From contig PSRI01000048.1 of the NCBI GenBank assembly GCA_003175935.1, forward strand, positions 1-64,000: 64,000 nt of DNA, given 5' to 3'. The stretch's first letter is position 1, and each line of letters opens with the position of its first letter. Both the position numbers and the translations under genes were made by a program. This document shows positions 50,236-58,325 of the stretch, piece by piece. The DNA comes from Bacteroidota bacterium (GTDB lineage Bacteria > Bacteroidota > Bacteroidia > Chitinophagales > Chitinophagaceae). Under the pieces are notes generated by a model. That model saw only the letters and a program-made list of their open reading frames with translations, searched no databases and was not told the DNA's origin.

Positions 50236-52498
50236 ATTTACTAAATTGCTTTCTAATTACATTCAATGCACCGCCAGCCTTAAACCATTCTATTTGTTGA
50301 TCATTATAAGTATGGTTCACCGTTATATTATCTGATTTGCCATCCTTGTGATGTAATACAAGTGTCAGTGGTTTTCCAGGAGCAAACGAAGTGAGACCAG
50401 TTATGTCAATTACATCATCCTCCTGAACTTTATCATAGTCTTCTTTATTTGCAAAAGTGAGTGCGAGCATGCCCTGTTTTTTAAGATTTGTTTCGTGAAT
50501 CCTGGCGAAGCTTCTCACAACAATGGCACGGACTCCAAGGTGACGAGGTTCCATTGCAGCGTGTTCACGGCTGCTACCTTCTCCGTAATTTTCATCACCT
50601 ACAACTATAGTTCCAATGCTTGCGGCTTTGTACGCTCTTTGTGTAGCTGGCACTGCTCCATATTCGCCACTGATTTGATTTTTTACCGAATCAGTTTTTT
50701 CATTAAAGAAATTAATAGCACCAATGAGCATGTTATTTGAGATATTATCCAAATGTCCACGGAATTTCAACCATGGACCTGCCATAGAAATATGATCGGT
50801 TGTACATTTCCCTTTTGCTTTGATGAGGAGGCGAAGTCCTTTGAGGTCTGTACCTTCCCATGGAGCAAATGGGGCGAGGAGTTGAAGTCTTTTTGACTCG
50901 GGAGAAACAATTACATTCACTTTACTTCCATCGGCTGCAGGAGAAACATAACCGGCATCTTCTACAGAAAAACCTTTCGGAGGTAATTCTACTCCCGTTG
51001 GTTCATCCAGCATTACTTCTTCACCTTTTTCATTTTTCAATTTATCTTTTAGTGGATTAAAAGTGAGATCACCGGCAATTGCGAAAGCTGTAACAATTTC
51101 TGGTGAAGCAACGAAAGCGTGTGTAGCTGCAAGTCCATCGTTTCTTTTCGCAAAATTTCTGTTGAAAGATGTGATAATTGAATTTTTTCTATTAGGATCA
51201 TCAATATGTCTTGCCCATTGTCCAATACAGGGACCGCATGCATTTGCCAGTACCACACCTCCAATTTTGTCGAAGGTTTTTAGGAAACCATCTTTTTCGA
51301 TTGTATATCTAACCTGTTCCGATCCGGGTGTAATTGTAAATTCAGCCTTTGTTTTTAAGTTTTTGTCAATAGCCTGTTTTGCGAGTGAGGCGGAGCGACT
51401 GATATCTTCATATGAAGAGTTTGTGCAGGAACCAATCAATGCCACTTCCAGTTTCTCAGGCCAGTTATTCGACTTCACTGCGTCTGCAAATTTTGATATG
51501 GGCCATGCAAGGTCCGGAGTGAAGGGACCATTTACATAAGGCTCTAAATCACTCAGGTTTATTTCAATCACCTGGTCGTAATATTTTTCAGGTTGCGCGT
51601 ATACTTCAGGATCAGGCCTCAAATGTGCGCGGATACCGTCTGCAAGAGCTGCTACTTCTTCTCTTCCGGTAGCTTTCAAATACGCAGACATTTTTTCATC
51701 GTATGCAAATATGGAACAGGTCGCCCCGATTTCTGCTCCCATATTGCAAATAGTGCCCTTTCCCGTAGCACTGAGGTTATCTGCACCTTCACCAAAATAT
51801 TCCACAATGGCTCCGGTACCTCCTTTTACAGTTAGAATTCCGGCAACACGAAGAATAACATCTTTGGCGGAAGTCCATCCACTAAGCTTACCCGTAAGTT
51901 TTACGCCAATTAATTTCGGCATTTTAAGTTCCCAGGGCAATCCGGCCATAACGTCTACGGCATCAGCACCACCTACTCCAATGGCAACCATTCCCAGTCC
52001 ACCCGCATTTGGAGTGTGGGAGTCTGTTCCAATCATCATACCTCCGGGAAACGCATAGTTTTCTAAAACTACCTGGTGAATAATACCGGCTCCCGGTTTC
52101 CAAAAACCGATACCGTATTTATTTGAAATAGAAGCCAGAAAATCATAAACTTCTTTATTCACATCTATGGCTGTGGCAAGGTCTTCACGCGCACCAACTT
52201 TTGCCTGGATCAGGTGGTCACAATGCACTGTAGATGGAACGGCAACTTTGGACCGGCCGCAGGTCATGAATTGTAAAAGAGCCATTTGAGCCGTGGCATC
52301 CTGCATAGCCACGCGATCGGGTGCAAAATCAACATAATCTTTGCCTCTCGTATATGCCTTGGCGGGAGTTTCAAACAAATGAGAATAAAGGATTTTTTCA
52401 GCCAGTGTCAAAGGTTGTCCAGTGAGTTTTCGGGCCGCTTCAACTTTGCCCGGCAATGCTGCATAGATTTTCTTGATAAGATCGAGGTCAAAAACCAT
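50234..52498 (-). CDS. aconitate hydratase (mitochondrial-type AcnA/ACO2)
   Basis: TCA-cycle aconitase with a [4Fe-4S] cluster, 754 residues, closer in order and length to the eukaryotic mitochondrial enzyme than to E. coli AcnB. Substrate and cluster motifs: [40 protein letters not shown], the cluster cysteines in [13 protein letters not shown] and [13 protein letters not shown], and the swivel domain GRGK-type [20 protein letters not shown] with [20 protein letters not shown]. The gene is monocistronic; its stop codon lies within a heptamer repeat. Confidence 0.95.
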   Translation of the reverse strand: MVFDLDLIKKIYAALPGKVEAARKLTGQPLTLAEKILYSHLFETPAKAYTRGKDYVDFAPDRVAMQDATAQMALLQFMTCGRSKVAVPSTVHCDHLIQAKVGAREDLATAIDVNKEVYDFLASISNKYGIGFWKPGAGIIHQVVLENYAFPGGMMIGTDSHTPNAGGLGMVAIGVGGADAVDVMAGLPWELKMPKLIGVKLTGKLSGWTSAKDVILRVAGILTVKGGTGAIVEYFGEGADNLSATGKGTICNMGAEIGATCSIFAYDEKMSAYLKATGREEVAALADGIRAHLRPDPEVYAQPEKYYDQVIEINLSDLEPYVNGPFTPDLAWPISKFADAVKSNNWPEKLEVALIGSCTNSSYEDISRSASLAKQAIDKNLKTKAEFTITPGSEQVRYTIEKDGFLKTFDKIGGVVLANACGPCIGQWARHIDDPNRKNSIITSFNRNFAKRNDGLAATHAFVASPEIVTAFAIAGDLTFNPLKDKLKNEKGEEVMLDEPTGVELPPKGFSVEDAGYVSPAADGSKVNVIVSPESKRLQLLAPFAPWEGTDLKGLRLLIKAKGKCTTDHISMAGPWLKFRGHLDNISNNMLIGAINFFNEKTDSVKNQISGEYGAVPATQRAYKAASIGTIVVGDENYGEGSSREHAAMEPRHLGVRAIVVRSFARIHETNLKKQGMLALTFANKEDYDKVQEDDVIDITGLTSFAPGKPLTLVLHHKDGKSDNITVNHTYNDQQIEWFKAGGALNVIRKQFSK

Positions 52499-52657
52499 GA
52501 TAAAATGAATTTAAAGTTAAGAACAAGGGCTGCGTTCGGGGAGGATGCCAGGGGAGGGAACAAAACCCGCAATCGATAAAGGATTGGTATTTATTGATCC
52601 GGATAACCGCTAATAGATATATGTCAATTATCGGTACCCCTTTCAAACCCATCCTGA

Positions 52658-52671
52658 CTGTCAGTTGACAG
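52658..52671. promoter_or_regulatory. short perfect palindrome upstream of pspC-like gene
   Basis: CTGTCA GT TGACAG is a 6 bp perfect inverted repeat, 97 bp before the small PspC ATG and 160 bp before the divergent aconitase start. Could be an operator for either gene; there is no T run, so it is not a terminator. Confidence 0.35.
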
Positions 52672-52767
52672 GCAACTCTCCAAATTGTGGTGCGAATTTA
52701 CCTAAAAATAGCATGTTACTAACAACCCATTTGCAAAGAGCTTGCAGATTTTTTGTAATTTTATTTT

Positions 52768-52986
52768 ATGAACAAGTTCAAGCACTTTATCGAATGGCAG
52801 GTGTTTGGAGTTTGCTCCTATATTGGCGAAAAAATAGGAATTGCTAACACCACGATCCGCAAATATTTTATCTACATTTCCCTACTCACAATGGGATCTC
52901 CCATCATTATTTATATGTTCCTTGCTTTTTGGTTAAATATTAGAAATTATCTGTGGAGCAAGGAGAGAAATCCGCTGAATTATTAA
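52768..52986 (+). CDS. minimal PspC-domain membrane protein
   Basis: Protein of 72 residues matching the stand-alone PspC family of Bacteroidota: FIEWQVFGVCSYIGEKIGIA (N-terminal part), NTTIRKYFIYISLLTMGSPI and IIYMFLAFWLNIRNYLWSKE, with one hydrophobic hairpin. PspC proteins in proteobacteria sense envelope stress with PspB; no other psp gene is nearby, and the role of the free-standing version is not known. TTTG-N22-TAATTTTA lies just before the ATG but only loosely fits a promoter. Confidence 0.8.
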   Translation: MNKFKHFIEWQVFGVCSYIGEKIGIANTTIRKYFIYISLLTMGSPIIIYMFLAFWLNIRNYLWSKERNPLNY

Positions 52987-53154
52987 CTAATACTAATTCA
53001 TTTTTGAGGAGCTATGAAGATAAATCCTAATAGCTGTCAGTAGTTTTTTTCCGAGCTAATTCTACTATTTTTTGGTGTTAAGAGTATGTACTTAAGACAC
53101 AACTGTACTTGCAATTAATTGTATAAAAAACAATTAAAAAACAGCAATTAAAAA

Positions 53155-53185
53155 TTGACTGTAATGTTATTAGTATGTACTTTTC
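53155..53185 (+). promoter_or_regulatory. candidate promoter of the 53.2 kb small transcript
   Basis: TTG (53155-53157), 20 bp spacer, TACTTTTC (53178-53185), one mismatch from TAnnTTTG. Spacing equals that of the rpsA, RsmF and his promoters. The -7 box lies in the second copy of the AGTATGTACTT repeat. Confidence 0.45.
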
Positions 53186-53206
53186 AATTCGGGGTTTACG
53201 ATACCT

Positions 53207-53293
53207 ATGAAACACCAAACAAAGTCCTATGAAGTTCCTTCTGGTTCATTCAACGGCATTAGTTCTTTAAACATACGTCAATTATCCTCTTGA
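53207..53293 (+). CDS. candidate 28-residue small protein
   Basis: ATG at 53207, TGA at 53291-53293; the product is MKHQTKSYEVPSGSFNGISS followed by LNIRQLSS. It starts about 16 nt after the predicted transcript start. No hydrophobic segment, no Cys, polar and serine-rich. There is no strong ribosome-binding site (GGGG lies 13 bases upstream). It could be chance; a 28-codon frame is not statistically unusual by itself. Its position inside a self-contained promoter-terminator unit is the only support. Confidence 0.25.
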   Translation: MKHQTKSYEVPSGSFNGISSLNIRQLSS

Positions 53294-53338
53294 AAACCGA
53301 ACTGTTTCTAAGAAATCCAATGTTCCAAACGAAAAATC

Positions 53339-53378
53339 AGCTCCTGGTCCTATCCTATGATTCGGGAGCTTTTTTTTT
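53339..53378 (+). terminator. strong intrinsic terminator in the gene-poor region
   Basis: AGCTCCTG (53339-53346) pairs with CGGGAGCT (53363-53370, one T-G wobble) around 16 bases and runs into nine T (53370-53378). No annotated gene ends nearby on this strand; pspC ends 353 bp upstream. Confidence 0.8.
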
Positions 53379-53754
53379 CTATCTGCCTCAGCTCCCTGCA
53401 AACAATCTTCACATTAAATAAATAATGTGCAAAGAAAAATTCAGACTAACTGCAATTGAAAATTTCAATTTTATTGGCTAAAATATGTTTTGTACCTACG
53501 GAACAATTATCATCTCGAAATTGCTTTCTACCAACCTTGGGAGACGCCTCGGTCTATGGGCTTTTTTGTTTCATCGGCAGAAATAAATCAAATGACAATT
53601 AAAACCCGTAGTGGTCAAAGGTCTGTAGCCCAGCGCCAGCGTAATTGTTCCATTGCCCCGTAAGGACCAAAGGTTATAATTCCGAAACCAAATTTCTTAA
53701 AAACAAATAAATGTCGATTTGGCTCGTTCGAATTGACTTTTAAGTTGAGGTCTT

Positions 53755-53789
53755 TTGTCCAGGTACCAGGTACTAAGTACTGAATACTA
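53755..53789 (+). repeat. heptamer (GTACTAA)n repeat, copy 8
   Basis: GTCTTTT, GTCCAGG, TACCAGG, TACTAAG, TACTGAA, TACTATT in 7 bp register. It overlaps the stop codon of kdsA (minus strand TAG, 53789-53787). Preceded by GTTGAG, a trace of the GTTGAAN module seen at 10.4 and 41.7 kb. Confidence 0.75.
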
Positions 53790-54608
53790 TTGAACTGCCT
53801 TCTTCAACTTCACAAGCTGCTTCAACAAATCTTCCAGTAAATCAAGTTTTAGCATATTGGCTCCGTCGCTCTTTGCAACAGCAGGATTGGGATGTGTTTC
53901 AATAAACAATCCATTTGCACCGGTTGCGATTGCAGCTTTGGCAATAGTGCCTATCAATTGAGGATTGCCTCCGGTTACGCCACTTGTTTGATTAGGTTGT
54001 TGCAATGAATGTGTGCAATCCATCACCACGGGTACGCTATGTGCCTGCATCCAGGGAATATTGCGGTAATCAACTACCAGGTCCTGATAACCGAAAGTAT
54101 TACCCCTTTCGGTAAGAATTATTTTTTGATTACCTGCATTTCTGATTTTCTCCACTGCAAATTTCATGGATGGCCCTGATAGAAACTGACCCTTTTTCAC
54201 ATTTACAATCTTATCAGTTTCCGCAGCAGCAACTAAAAGATCGGTCTGCCTGCAAAGAAATGCGGGAATCTGAAGTATGTCTACATATTTCGCAGCAGGA
54301 GCAGCTTCGTCATGCGCATGAATATCGGAAGTGGTCGGCAGCTTTAATTTCTCTCCAAGTTTTTTAACCAGGTGCAATGCGTTTTCATCACCAATACCAG
54401 TAAACGAAGATGCACTGGTTCGGTTAGCTTTGCGATATGAGGATTTGAAAACATAAGGTATCCCCAAATTGTGACAAATAGTAGAAACTTTTTCTCCCAC
54501 TTCCATAATCAATTCTTCACTCTCTACCACGCATGGTCCTGCAATGAGGAAGAAATTATTTTCGTCGTAAGATTGACCTGCAAAAAGGTCTTTCAGAAAT
54601 TTTTCCAT
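53787..54608 (-). CDS. kdsA: 3-deoxy-8-phosphooctulonate (KDO-8-P) synthase
   Basis: Condenses PEP with arabinose-5-phosphate for the LPS inner core. 273 residues from the ATG at 54608 (MEKFLKDLFAGQSYDENNFF); the frame continues to 54650 but across the -7 box. Motifs: FFLIAGPCVVESEELI, SSYRKANRTSASSFTGIG, KKGQFLSGPSMKFAVEKI, MDCTHSLQQPN and GANGLFIETHPNPAVAKSDG. The Cys in AGPCVVES marks the metal-dependent class (E. coli has Asn there). Other KDO or LPS genes are not adjacent; the stop lies inside a heptamer repeat. Confidence 0.94.
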   Translation of the reverse strand: MEKFLKDLFAGQSYDENNFFLIAGPCVVESEELIMEVGEKVSTICHNLGIPYVFKSSYRKANRTSASSFTGIGDENALHLVKKLGEKLKLPTTSDIHAHDEAAPAAKYVDILQIPAFLCRQTDLLVAAAETDKIVNVKKGQFLSGPSMKFAVEKIRNAGNQKIILTERGNTFGYQDLVVDYRNIPWMQAHSVPVVMDCTHSLQQPNQTSGVTGGNPQLIGTIAKAAIATGANGLFIETHPNPAVAKSDGANMLKLDLLEDLLKQLVKLKKAVQ

Positions 54609-54613
54609 GGCCG

Positions 54614-54621
54614 CAAAGGTA
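54614..54621 (-). promoter_or_regulatory. -7 box of kdsA, leaderless geometry
   Basis: Minus strand TACCTTTG, exact TAnnTTTG, five bases before the kdsA ATG (54608). The nearest upstream TTTG on this strand is 26 bp away, longer than usual. Confidence 0.55.
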
Positions 54622-54666
54622 AGCCATTCTGCTTGCTTGCCTATTTTCAAATAATGGACCTGATTC

Positions 54667-57045
54667 TTATTCAGTACGCAATCCCTGCACCGGGTTTGTA
54701 AGAGCAGCTTTGAAACTTTGAAAGCCGATGGTTAATAGCGCTATTAAAAAAGTTATTATAAATGCTACCAGAAAAATGGTCCAGCTAAAATCAATCTTAT
54801 AGGCGAATCCCTGCAACCAGCTTTTCATGGCATACCAGGCAATAGGTGTAGCGATAATAAATGCGAGTGCAACAGGTTTCAAAAAATTTGTAACTAAGAG
54901 CGATATAATACTTGGAACGGATGCCCCCAAAACTTTTCTCACACCAATTTCTTTTCTCCTTCTTGCAGCCGTAAATGTTGCCAATCCGAATAGTCCCAAA
55001 CAGGAAATGAATATGCCCAGGAAAGCGAAATAGTTTGAAAGTTTACTTACGATTTCTTCACTCTTATAAAGTTTATTAAATTCCTGATCAGAAAATTGAT
55101 AGGCAAACGGAAATTTTGGATTCAACTCTTTGCATATCTTTTCTAATCCGGCAATAGCTTCCCTGGTTTTCCCGGCTTCAACCCTGATGAGAATAGTACC
55201 CCAATTCCATTTTTCTTCAAGGTGAATAATCAAAGGTTCAATTGCCTGGTGCATGGAATTGAAATGAAAATCCTGTAATACACCAATTACTTTTCCCTGG
55301 TGATTTCCCCAAAACATAGTTTGTCCCACCGCATTATCGAAACCAATTTTTTTCGCTGCTGTTTCATTGATCAAAAAATCTGCAGAATCACTACCAAAAT
55401 CTTTCGAAAAATCCCGGCCCGCAACTAATTTCAGTTTCATTGTTTTTGCAAAATCATATCCTACAATTTCATCTGCAAATGGTACTACAAGATTTGGATC
55501 CTTACCAGGCCAGCCAATACTTCCTGTATGATGGAATATTACTGTAGGGGAGTTTCGCATTTTTGATATATTTGAAATGCCCGGAATTTTTAATGCCTCT
55601 TCTTTGAATAAAACATATTTGTTAGCCAAGTCCCCTTCAAGCGGAACATAGACTAAATTTTCCCGATCATATCCCAGGTTCTTTGACTGAATAAAATTGA
55701 GCTGTTTGTAAATGACAATCATTCCAACAATCAAAATCACCGACAATGCAAATTGAAATACAACTAAACCCTGACGAAGTACGGTTGATTTCCAGTTGAA
55801 CTTCAAACTTCCTTTGAGTACGAGGGCTGGTTTCAATGCAGATAAATATATGGCCGGATAACTCCCTGCAAGGAGCCCAACGGTTGCAACCAGTGCAAGA
55901 AGACTTCCCCAAAATGCAAAAGAATCAAATGGCAGACTAAGTTGTTTGCCTGTAAGATTATTAAATGCAGGCAGCGCAATAGATGCCATCAGAATTGCGA
56001 TGATTATTGAGAACACGGTAAGCATCATAGCTTCTCCGAAAAACTGGCTAATGAGAGAAGTTCTTGCAGCGCCAACTACTTTTCGCAATCCTACTTCTTT
56101 GGCTCTGCGCGCAGATTGCGCAGTTGCAAGATTCATGTAATTGATGCAGGCGATTAAAATAATAAAGACTGCTATTAATGTGAACAGGTTTACATATTCT
56201 ATTCTACCACCACTTATTTTACCATCCTCAAAATTGGAGTGCAAATATTTTTGAGGGTATGACTGGAGAGCTAATTCTGTTTTTGCGCCTTCATTTGGTT
56301 TGATATATCGATAAATAAAATCTTTGATCTTGGCTTCAACTTTGGCCGGATCTGCATCATTACGTAAAAGCACATACGTTGCCGGATCAGTGTTTCCCCA
56401 ATGGTGCATCCAGTCATTATCTCTTTCAAACGCTGTCCAGGTTCTTAAATAATCGAATTGTTGGGATGAGTTCGAGGGGATATTTTCGAATACTGCTGTA
56501 ATTTTTAAATCTTCTCTATTCTCATACCTTATAGTTTTTCCCATTGCGTTATTGGGAGAACCATAAAACATTTCAGCCATTTGCCTGGAAATAGCCACAT
56601 CCTCCGGTGCAATAAGACAAGTTGCAGGATTGCCCGATAATAACTTATAGCTGAACATTTGCAGGAAATCAACACCTACAAAATATCCCTCCATTTTATT
56701 CACTTTATTTTCAAATTCGAAAGTGCTTTTGGTCCCGGGGGCTGACGCTCTTTCAAATCCACTGGCCATTTCAATTTCAGGAACATTTTTTTTGAGTTCA
56801 GGAGCCAGGAGTCCCTGCGTTGGATAATCTGCGGAAACTTTTCCATCGTAATAATTTCTTTCATAAACCTGGAAAAGCTGCTTGCCTTTTGCATGAAATC
56901 CATCCACACTCTTTTCATCTGCCACCCATAGCAATATTAAGAGGGTGCACGCCATTCCAAGGGAAAGTCCGAGTATATTAATTGTTGAAAATGATTTATT
57001 GCGAGACAGGTTACGCCAGGCGGTTTTCAAGTAACTTTTAATCAT
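54667..57045 (-). CDS. ABC transporter permease, MacB/FtsX type with duplicated FtsX domain
   Basis: Inner-membrane permease of 792 residues from the ATG at 57045 (MIKSYLKTAWRNLSRNKSFS). Layout: N-terminal TM helix (INILGLSLGMACTLLILLWV), MacB-type periplasmic core, first FtsX domain (YVNLFTLIAVFIILIACINYMNLATA; SARRAKEVGLRKVVGAARTS), a second periplasmic domain and a second FtsX domain (LGIFISCLGLFGLATFTAAR, RRKEIGVRKVLGASVPSII) ending NPVQGLRTE. Related permeases export peptides, lipoproteins or antibiotics, or signal to histidine kinases. No ATPase gene is adjacent, so its partner must be encoded elsewhere. Confidence 0.9.
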   Translation of the reverse strand: MIKSYLKTAWRNLSRNKSFSTINILGLSLGMACTLLILLWVADEKSVDGFHAKGKQLFQVYERNYYDGKVSADYPTQGLLAPELKKNVPEIEMASGFERASAPGTKSTFEFENKVNKMEGYFVGVDFLQMFSYKLLSGNPATCLIAPEDVAISRQMAEMFYGSPNNAMGKTIRYENREDLKITAVFENIPSNSSQQFDYLRTWTAFERDNDWMHHWGNTDPATYVLLRNDADPAKVEAKIKDFIYRYIKPNEGAKTELALQSYPQKYLHSNFEDGKISGGRIEYVNLFTLIAVFIILIACINYMNLATAQSARRAKEVGLRKVVGAARTSLISQFFGEAMMLTVFSIIIAILMASIALPAFNNLTGKQLSLPFDSFAFWGSLLALVATVGLLAGSYPAIYLSALKPALVLKGSLKFNWKSTVLRQGLVVFQFALSVILIVGMIVIYKQLNFIQSKNLGYDRENLVYVPLEGDLANKYVLFKEEALKIPGISNISKMRNSPTVIFHHTGSIGWPGKDPNLVVPFADEIVGYDFAKTMKLKLVAGRDFSKDFGSDSADFLINETAAKKIGFDNAVGQTMFWGNHQGKVIGVLQDFHFNSMHQAIEPLIIHLEEKWNWGTILIRVEAGKTREAIAGLEKICKELNPKFPFAYQFSDQEFNKLYKSEEIVSKLSNYFAFLGIFISCLGLFGLATFTAARRRKEIGVRKVLGASVPSIISLLVTNFLKPVALAFIIATPIAWYAMKSWLQGFAYKIDFSWTIFLVAFIITFLIALLTIGFQSFKAALTNPVQGLRTE

Positions 57046-57227
57046 GATTCTGAAGTATGCTATTTCATACAAAAAAATATACCAATCCCTAAAGTTTTTG
57101 GTTTCCAAAGATTTGAATTCGACGGGGTTTTATGGGTTGTCCGCATTTGATACAGAAATTGGGCGGTTCCGCTACAGGATCAAACAGTTATTATCCGCAC
57201 ATTTCATTTCAATCCGGAGGATTTCTT

Positions 57228-57235
57228 TAGGTTTG
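57228..57235 (+). promoter_or_regulatory. -7 box upstream of L-threonine dehydrogenase gene
   Basis: TAGGTTTG, exact TAnnTTTG, 30 bp before the ATG at 57266. No clear -33 element at 19-21 bp. Confidence 0.45.
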
Positions 57236-57265
57236 TGATTCTTACACCTACACAAAAATGCTTGC

Positions 57266-58228
57266 ATGGTCAAAGAAAAAATCCTGGTAATCGGAGCATC
57301 CGGACAAATAGGCGTTGAACTTACCCTGGCTTTGAGAAAAATTTATGGCAACTCCAATGTAGTAGCCTCAGATCTTAGGGAGGAAAATGAATTACTTAAA
57401 GGAACGGGGCCCTATGTGAGTTTGGATGTGATGAACAAGGAAATGCTGCACGTTCAGGTAATTCGCCAGAATATTACGCAGATTTATTTGTTGGCCGCCA
57501 TTCTTTCTGCAACCGGTGAAAAAAATCCAAATCTCGCCTGGCACCTGAATATGCAGGGATTGCTCAATGTGCTGGATATCGCCAAAGAAGAGAAACTTCA
57601 CAAAGTTTATTGGCCAAGCAGTATTGCCGTATTCGGACCTACGAGTCCCAAACAAAATTGTCCCCAACACACAATCATTGAGCCAATAACCGTATATGGA
57701 ATTAGCAAATATGCGGGAGAGTTTTGGTGTAATTATTTTCATCAGCGCTATGGCGTTGACGTTAGAAGCATCAGGTATCCCGGGTTGATAAGCTATAAAT
57801 CTGCACCTGGGGGAGGGACTACGGATTATGCTGTTGAGATTTATACGGATGCTCTTGAAGAAAAAAAATATAAGTGCTTCCTGAAAGAAGATACATATCT
57901 ACCGATGATGTATATGCCCGATGCAATCAGAGCCACTATAGAACTCATGGAAGCGCCGGCAGATAAAATTTCAATTCGAACTTCTTATAACGTGTCATCG
58001 ATGAGCTTTTCACCAAGGGAAATTGCAATGGAAATCAAGAAGCATGTTCCCGAATTCAAGATTAGTTATGAACCCGACTATCGCCAGGCAATAGCCAACA
58101 GTTGGCCGCAGAGCATTGACGATTCGGTTGCCAGGAAAGATTGGGGATGGAAAGAAGAATTCGATCTATCGAAGATGACCAAAGAAATGATAGAAAATCT
58201 GAAAGTATTGCCAGCTCACAATTCCTGA
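57266..58228 (+). CDS. L-threonine 3-dehydrogenase, SDR (epimerase-like) type
   Basis: Extended SDR of 320 residues resembling the short-chain threonine dehydrogenases of Bacteroidota and animals rather than the zinc-dependent Tdh. NAD motif ILVIGASGQIGVELTLAL (about 6-23), D36 at the end of strand two (VASDLRE), YLLAAILSATGEKNPNLAWH, the catalytic Ser and Tyr/Lys in WPSSIAVFGP and VYGISKYAGE, and the substrate loop YPGLISYKSAPGGGTTDYAV. The product 2-amino-3-ketobutyrate normally goes to glycine C-acetyltransferase (kbl), which is not in view. Confidence 0.9.
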   Translation: MVKEKILVIGASGQIGVELTLALRKIYGNSNVVASDLREENELLKGTGPYVSLDVMNKEMLHVQVIRQNITQIYLLAAILSATGEKNPNLAWHLNMQGLLNVLDIAKEEKLHKVYWPSSIAVFGPTSPKQNCPQHTIIEPITVYGISKYAGEFWCNYFHQRYGVDVRSIRYPGLISYKSAPGGGTTDYAVEIYTDALEEKKYKCFLKEDTYLPMMYMPDAIRATIELMEAPADKISIRTSYNVSSMSFSPREIAMEIKKHVPEFKISYEPDYRQAIANSWPQSIDDSVARKDWGWKEEFDLSKMTKEMIENLKVLPAHNS

Positions 58229-58292
58229 ATTGTTATCGATTAATTTTCGCTTCTTGTCATAATCTTGACAATATTTTTGGTTTTCCCTGGCC

Positions 58293-58300
58293 TAAATTTG
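58293..58300 (+). promoter_or_regulatory. -7 box upstream of the TlpA-like gene
   Basis: TAAATTTG, exact TAnnTTTG, 25 bp before the ATG at 58326; TTG lies 25 bp upstream, a longer spacer than in the clear cases. Confidence 0.45.
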
Positions 58301-58325
58301 GTGCTATTTAATTCATGACTCGAAA

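Larger units (their letters stand above)
53191..53378 (+). ncRNA. candidate small RNA or mini-gene transcript (~188 nt)
   Basis: Bounded by a promoter-like pair ending at 53185 and a strong intrinsic terminator ending at 53378. Internal pairing is possible between CAATTCGG (53186-53193) and CCGAACTG (53298-53305) with one mismatch. No match to tmRNA, RNase P or SRP RNA was apparent; 6S RNA has this size but I could not draw its long closing stem. It could instead be an mRNA for the 28-codon frame inside it. Confidence 0.35.
52987..53786. other. 800 bp gene-poor region
   Basis: No long coding frame on either strand. Contents I can name: an AGCTAT/ATAGCT hairpin (53010-53035) 8 bases before a T run, a possible pspC terminator; a direct repeat AGTATGTACTT (53083-53093 and 53172-53182); a candidate small transcript with promoter and terminator (53155-53378); a T-rich hairpin-like spot near 53565; and the start of a heptamer array at 53755. 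The DNA from 53580 to 53750 shows nothing I can identify. Confidence 0.6.

Noticed and set aside
51063-51539. 158-codon plus-strand frame antisense to aconitase
   Set aside because: Completely within a conserved enzyme gene on the other strand; no recognisable protein features.
53484-53570. TATGTTTTG followed by a GC-rich spot and T6 as a second small RNA gene
   Set aside because: No -33 element at a workable distance, and the stem before the T run (AGAC/GTCT) is only four pairs and not adjacent to it.
53600-53690. GGTCTGTAGCCCAGCGCCAGCG region as a tRNA or tmRNA remnant
   Set aside because: I could not fold a cloverleaf or find a T-loop GGTTCAA-type sequence; nothing else supports it.
6-53789. 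Heptamer arrays as CRISPR repeats
   Set aside because: Units are 7 bp, contiguous and without spacers, arrays are short and scattered, and no cas gene is present.
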